From assembly GCF_024343735.1 (NCBI RefSeq), contig NZ_RJUE01000002.1, positions 124,001 to 188,000 of the forward strand: 64,000 nt of DNA. The letters are read 5' to 3'. The notes beneath the pieces were generated by a model. It saw nothing but the letters and a program-made list of their open reading frames with translations. It did no database searches and was not told the origin of the DNA. Both the position numbers and the translations under genes were made by a program. The stretch is from Lacihabitans sp. CCS-44 (lineage in GTDB: Bacteria; Bacteroidota; Bacteroidia; Cytophagales; Spirosomataceae). Below, piece by piece: positions 60,363 to 64,000 of the stretch (its first letter is position 1; every line of letters begins with the position of its first letter).

Positions 60363-60394
60363 CCGAATTAAACCGAAGTTAAATCGAAATTAAA
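60363..60394 (-). promoter_or_regulatory. three 11-bp direct repeats, OmpR-type operator candidate
   Basis: Minus strand, in order: TTTAATTTCGA (60394-60384), TTTAACTTCGG (60383-60373), TTTAATTCGG (60372-60363). The pattern TTTAAyTTCGr is kept in three head-to-tail copies. Response regulators with OmpR/PhoB winged helices bind such 11-bp direct repeats. It is 50 nt before the coiled-coil gene and 20 nt after the kinase stop. Confidence 0.6.
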
Positions 60395-60414
60395 TTTACC
60401 TTAAAATTTTATTC

Positions 60415-61824
60415 TTAGAAAAATAGGTTAGGAATACTGACTTCGAAGAGATTTCCGCTCGTGAGTGGTAAAACCTCTATTCTGCCATGATGAAGCTCTA
60501 CAATTTGTTTTACAATGGCCAAACCTACGCCATGACCGGTTTTACCCCTCGCCGTAGAATCAGATCTGTAGAATGGTTGAAATATTCGGGTTAATTCATT
60601 TTCTGGAATCGGTATTCCATCATTAATGATGTCGATTTTAACCTCATTTTGCTTTATCGAAATATTCAAAAATGCAGTTTGATTGCTCGAAAACTTGCAA
60701 GCGTTGTCTATTAAGTTCTTGAAAACTACCTTCAAAGCCTCTTCATTGCCGTTTACGATGAGGTGCTTCTCGTCTTCCGGAAAGTTTTCTAAGTCTATCT
60801 CGATGTTCTTGTTGGAATTCCATTTTTTAAACTCCGAAACAGCATCAAATACCACTTCGTCTAGACGGATTTCGGTAAGTGGCAAGGCGTTTTCGTCAGA
60901 AAAGATATTGGCCAATTGTAAAAGCGAGTGGGTGAGGTGATTGAGTTTTAAGGTATCTTCTCTCAAAGAAACTATCTGCTCGTGAAACTCCGGGAAGTTT
61001 TTGTACTTCATCTCCAACAACTCTATTTGAGTAAAAATCTTCGTCAAAGGATTTTTGAGTTCATGCGATATGTTGGCCACAAACATTTTTTGGGTAAAAA
61101 CAGCATTTTCTGCTCGATGCAAAAGCTTATTGATGGTTTCGGCCATTTGGCCTATTTCATCGCCAAAGTTGGTGTGGATAATCCTTTTAGATATGTTTTT
61201 TGGGAAAATCTGATCGAGCTGCTGTATAATGTCAGAGATTGGGGCGAGGGCTTTGTTGGCCAAATACCAACCCAAAAAACCAATAAAAAGCAAGGCTACA
61301 ATTGACATGATAAAAAGGATGTTTTTGAGGTCAGCCAAGGCCTCTTCACCTATTTTATCTACCGCACTCACCATTACCCAGTATTCACCAGAGTTGTCCT
61401 TTATTTTGAGATAGGCCATTTTATAAGCACCTAAGCTGGCGTTTCCTACTGAGGTATTGGGGTCTATTCTAACCAAGAGCAGCCTATGGAATTCTTCTTT
61501 TTTGAAATTATTGGAAAACACAAAAAGGTTTCTTTTAATGTCAATTATAGAAATCACTTCCTCGTTAAGATATTCTCTTTCAGTGTTTTCGACAATTTTT
61601 TGAATCTCAATATTGTTCGCCTGAAAATCAAAAAAAAGAGAGGAGGTAGTTAAAGCCCTGTCTTGTAGTTTTTTATAAAAGCGTTTTTCGAGATAGAGTT
61701 TGCTGAAAAAATAAATACTTACCGAAAAAAACATAAAAAGAAAACCCACCAACAGTAAAACCTGCAGGGTAAGTTGCCCTCGAATGTTGAGTTTAAAGTT
61801 TATTTTTTCTAATATGGACCTCAC
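60415..61824 (-). CDS. HAMP-domain sensor histidine kinase
   Basis: A 469-residue kinase. Membrane helices at about 21-43 and 167-188 flank a periplasmic sensor of about 120 residues. A HAMP domain follows (about 190-242), then HisKA with His254 in VANISHELKNPLTKI, and HATPase with LIDNACKFS (N-box) and TGHGVGLAIVKQIVE (G-box). The overall form is like CusS/ArlS kinases. It starts 21 nt after the OmpR-type regulator stop, so they form a pair. The signal is not deducible; the periplasmic part has no recognised fold. Confidence 0.94.
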   Translation of the reverse strand: MRSILEKINFKLNIRGQLTLQVLLLVGFLFMFFSVSIYFFSKLYLEKRFYKKLQDRALTTSSLFFDFQANNIEIQKIVENTEREYLNEEVISIIDIKRNLFVFSNNFKKEEFHRLLLVRIDPNTSVGNASLGAYKMAYLKIKDNSGEYWVMVSAVDKIGEEALADLKNILFIMSIVALLFIGFLGWYLANKALAPISDIIQQLDQIFPKNISKRIIHTNFGDEIGQMAETINKLLHRAENAVFTQKMFVANISHELKNPLTKIFTQIELLEMKYKNFPEFHEQIVSLREDTLKLNHLTHSLLQLANIFSDENALPLTEIRLDEVVFDAVSEFKKWNSNKNIEIDLENFPEDEKHLIVNGNEEALKVVFKNLIDNACKFSSNQTAFLNISIKQNEVKIDIINDGIPIPENELTRIFQPFYRSDSTARGKTGHGVGLAIVKQIVELHHGRIEVLPLTSGNLFEVSIPNLFF

Positions 61825-61845
61825 CTTATTTCTATGGAATTGTTA

Positions 61846-62520
61846 TCAATCTTTTATAACGTAGCCCATGCCTATTTGTGTATGTATCAGCTTTTTATCA
61901 AAATCTTTGTCCACTTTTTTTCTAAGAAAATTCACATAAACTTCTATGACGTTTGTACCCGTATCAAAGGTTACATCCCAAATTTTCTCCGCTAGTTCGA
62001 CTTTCGAAATTACACGACCAGGATGTCGCATCAATAACTCCAAAAGATTAAACTCCTTGGCGGTGAGTAGTATTTCCTTGCCTGCACGTTTTACCTGTTT
62101 GGTGTCTTGATTAAGCTCCAAATCGGCCACACGAAGCACGTTAGATGGGGCCGATATCGTTTTGTTTCTACGTGTCAAAGCCCTAATTCTAGCCATTAAC
62201 TCACTAAATTCGAAAGGTTTACCCAAGTAATCATCTGCACCAGCGTCAAGCCCTGTGATAATATCAGCAGTGGTGCTGAGTGCTGTCAGAAGCAAAATGG
62301 GTGTTTCAAAACCACTTTCACGCAATTTTCTACAGAGATTAAGTCCGTTTATCTCTGGAAGAATGATGTCGGTTATCAATAAATCATAGAGATTTCTCTG
62401 GGCAAGTGTAAGGCCCATTAAGCCATCATAGGCTATATCTATCTCAATATTATGCTGTTCCAATCCCTGCTTTATGAGTTGCAGCGTTTTTGCTTCGTCT
62501 TCTACCAGTAAAATTTTCAT
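61846..62520 (-). CDS. OmpR/PhoB-family response regulator
   Basis: A 224-residue regulator. The receiver has acidic residues near 7-9 (VEDEA), the phospho-site Asp51 in LLITDIILPEINGL, and the Lys in LGKPFEFSEL. The winged-helix domain (about 128-222) has LTAKEFNLLELLMRHPGRVISK, the recognition helix TNVIEVYVNFLRKKVD, and the wing IHTQIGMGYVIKD. It is upstream of its kinase. The three 11-bp repeats at 60363-60394 are a good candidate target. Confidence 0.95.
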   Translation of the reverse strand: MKILLVEDEAKTLQLIKQGLEQHNIEIDIAYDGLMGLTLAQRNLYDLLITDIILPEINGLNLCRKLRESGFETPILLLTALSTTADIITGLDAGADDYLGKPFEFSELMARIRALTRRNKTISAPSNVLRVADLELNQDTKQVKRAGKEILLTAKEFNLLELLMRHPGRVISKVELAEKIWDVTFDTGTNVIEVYVNFLRKKVDKDFDKKLIHTQIGMGYVIKD

Positions 62521-62562
62521 GCTTAGTATTTTTTGCTATTTCATCAAAAAACGATGATAAAT

Positions 62563-63297
62563 CTAATTTTTGGTGAAATTTATCTTCTTAAACAGAGTGA
62601 AACGAATAATATCCCTTTGAAAATAGGTGTCGAACTGGCTCCGTTGCTGATACCACCTCAAATAGCCCAATTCGGCAGAGAGTTTTTTTGTAAAACTTTG
62701 CTCATAAGCTATATAGATTCTATTTTGGTCAAAGAAATTAACATTTTTTCCAGAATTCACCATCAACTCATCCGATATTTTGAGGTTGGCGTTTTGTTTT
62801 TTCCACAAAAAAAATTGGTATTGCAGCCTTAGACGGTAACGCATATTAAAATTATAACCATCAAGAAGTTGTGAGCCATTATTTTTTCTGATAAATCGCT
62901 CATCTACCCTCACTCTGGTAGAAAAAACAATCCTTTTATTGATTCTTTGCACCGCATTCATTTCTTGAAAAGGGCGAATCTCTGACACAGTAAGTTTAAC
63001 AGCTGCGTCGGGAAACTGTGGATTTTGCCAAGAAAAAGTTTGACCAATCGCAAAATCAACACTTGGGTTTACCCTAAAATGTAAGTGATTGTGCTGAATG
63101 GTGTGGTGCTGCGTATTGCCTTCATAAAACCTGCGATTGTCTATCTCGTTAATTAAAAACAGTTTTTTGGTCAGATTCGACTGAACCATAACCCTCATCC
63201 AAAACAGATTTTGGTGGGTGACGTTTTCTTGAGCTTGGACAGTATTTTGTACTAATCCTAAAAAAGCTATTATTAATAAATTTCTTTTTTTGATAAT
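62563..63297 (-). CDS. DUF2490 outer-membrane protein with non-ATG start or frameshift at the 5' end
   Basis: The body, about 220 residues, has DUF2490 features: FWMRVMVQSNLTKKLFLINEIDNRRF, NPSVDFAIGQTFSWQNP, RIYIAYEQSF and YLRWYQQR, with strands typical of a small outer-membrane barrel. The first ATG in frame (63198) lies inside the first strand. Upstream the frame stays open to a stop at 63298-63300 and encodes a good signal peptide (KKRNLLIIAFLGLVQNTVQAQ), but no ATG, GTG or TTG precedes it. ATT at 63297 or ATC at 63294 could start it. Alternatively an ATG at 63326 in another frame would be joined by a -1 shift at a run of seven A. The gene is 42 nt before the response regulator. Confidence 0.7.
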   Translation of the reverse strand: MIKKRNLLIIAFLGLVQNTVQAQENVTHQNLFWMRVMVQSNLTKKLFLINEIDNRRFYEGNTQHHTIQHNHLHFRVNPSVDFAIGQTFSWQNPQFPDAAVKLTVSEIRPFQEMNAVQRINKRIVFSTRVRVDERFIRKNNGSQLLDGYNFNMRYRLRLQYQFFLWKKQNANLKISDELMVNSGKNVNFFDQNRIYIAYEQSFTKKLSAELGYLRWYQQRSQFDTYFQRDIIRFTLFKKINFTKN

Positions 63298-63334
63298 TTA
63301 GCGGTTTTTGATGGCAGAAAATGCATTTAGAATA

Positions 63335-63342
63335 CAAATTTA
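63335..63342 (-). promoter_or_regulatory. possible -7 element for the DUF2490 gene (TAAATTTG)
   Basis: Minus-strand TAAATTTG at 63342-63335 fits TAnnTTTG. It puts the transcript start near 63328, upstream of both candidate starts (63326 and 63297). The TTTG partner is missing. Confidence 0.4.
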
Positions 63343-63476
63343 AGACATTTGTAAAACTAAAAAAACTTTAAATATCCGTTAAATAAAACTCTTGATTTAC
63401 AAACACTTTTTAGCCTCAAAAAATGTTATATTTATATGATTTTGTTGGAAGTAAACTTAGCCCAACACTTAATTTC

Positions 63477-64000
63477 ATGAAAAAAATTATCGTTTTTTTG
63501 CTTGCCGCAAGTTTGTCTGTTACAGCCCAAGAAACACAAGAAAAGAAAAAAGAAGAAGATCCTCTAAAGAAAGCGGAGGCTGCTTTTGATAAAGCCTTTG
63601 ACGGGCTTTTTAAAACCAAGAAAAAAGAAGAAACTACCACTAAAACGGATAGCCCCAAAGAGAAGCCATCCACAAAAGAAACTAAAGATGAAAAGCCCGG
63701 AGGAGGTTTTGGTGGATTCAGCTTCGGAGGCAAGCCCAAAGCAAATTATAATTTTGAATCTTCAATGACCATGAAAATGACCATGAAGGGCACAAAAGAG
63801 AAAGAAAACACTACCATGCGAAACAAATATATGTTTGCCAAGGATGGTAAGGCGATGGGTGTAAAATTCTTGGGTTCGGACAATCCCGATATGCAAAAAG
63901 CTTCTGGTAGTATGGATGCTCTTGTGATGGATTTTGAACAAAACAAGATGTTTACTTTTATGACCAACGACGGTAAAAAAACATTGATGGCCATGGGTTT
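63477..64000 (+). CDS. DUF4412-like secreted protein, N-terminal part (cut by window edge)
   Basis: The frame is open from the ATG at 63477 to the right edge (174 complete codons). A signal peptide (IIVFLLAASLSVTAQ) is followed by a Lys/Glu/Thr-rich stretch (about 20-75), a Gly/Phe-rich GGGFGGFSFGGK, and a beta-rich part with NYNFESSMTMKMTMKG and MDALVMDFEQNKMFTFM. The latter resembles DUF4412, a Met-rich outer-membrane or periplasmic domain. The high number of Met residues is striking and could bind soft metals, but this is a guess. It is divergent from the DUF2490 gene. Confidence 0.65.
   Translation, partial: MKKIIVFLLAASLSVTAQETQEKKKEEDPLKKAEAAFDKAFDGLFKTKKKEETTTKTDSPKEKPSTKETKDEKPGGGFGGFSFGGKPKANYNFESSMTMKMTMKGTKEKENTTMRNKYMFAKDGKAMGVKFLGSDNPDMQKASGSMDALVMDFEQNKMFTFMTNDGKKTLMAMG

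Noticed and set aside
63149-63337. 62-residue frame overlapping the DUF2490 5' end
   Set aside because: Its composition is unlike a real protein, and its ATG lies within the predicted -7 promoter element; it is a shifted reading of the DUF2490 gene.

Overview
The window comes from a member of the Bacteroidota, most likely of the order Cytophagales. The evidence is TonB-dependent receptors with carboxypeptidase-regulatory N-domains, many DUF families typical of the phylum, LytS/LytTR regulators, start sites without Shine-Dalgarno sequences, and repeated matches to the Bacteroidota housekeeping promoter (TTTG, about 19 bp, TAnnTTTG). No tRNA, rRNA, CRISPR array, prophage or intact insertion sequence was seen. 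Genus-level placement is not possible from the sequence alone.

Layout. Positions 1-970 hold the start of a membrane glycosyltransferase, cut by the window edge, with a small lipoprotein. Positions 1.1-7.4 kb are a tight minus-strand hexuronate operon (uxaA, uxaC, kdgK, eda, exuT-like) that ends in a strong hairpin; it lacks uxaB. Next come a DUF4440 protein, a PadR regulator with its double-PspC/GIN membrane protein, a TonB-type receptor, and a LytS / LytTR / S10 peptidase operon. A free-standing nuoLMN operon (17.9-23.0 kb), lhgO, a BatA-like protein, a coiled-coil membrane protein, a DUF6807 protein, TerC, PlsC and gatC follow.

Positions 32.4-36.4 kb hold the most coherent candidate for an undescribed system. 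An ECF sigma factor is translationally coupled to a protein with an anti-sigma-like cytoplasmic tip, one transmembrane helix, a 200-residue linker and a predicted outer-membrane barrel. Downstream are a Rieske lipoprotein, a His-rich four-helix membrane protein (cytochrome b561-like) and a YceI protein. The same two-part promoter motif (AAAATGCAACC, exactly 15 bp, CCGTA) lies before the sigma gene and before the Rieske gene, so the sigma factor may drive both itself and an extracytoplasmic redox module.

The rest includes an FGGY kinase / secreted lactonase / SGNH hydrolase group, a BamA-type barrel, cysS, a nucleoside transporter and an amidase. Then comes an AT-rich, gene-poor zone (about 44.5-51 kb) with two LytTR regulators, a decayed IS3-family orfA, a DUF3050 protein and an orphan hypothetical protein. 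Beyond it are an M20 peptidase, a lone trpA, a 1127-residue TonB receptor carrying two kinds of short tandem repeats in its barrel, a DUF3089 hydrolase and a mannose-1-phosphate guanylyltransferase. At the right end are a paralogue of the coiled-coil protein with three 11-bp operator-like repeats before it, an OmpR-type two-component system, a DUF2490 protein without a normal start codon, and a DUF4412 protein cut by the window edge.
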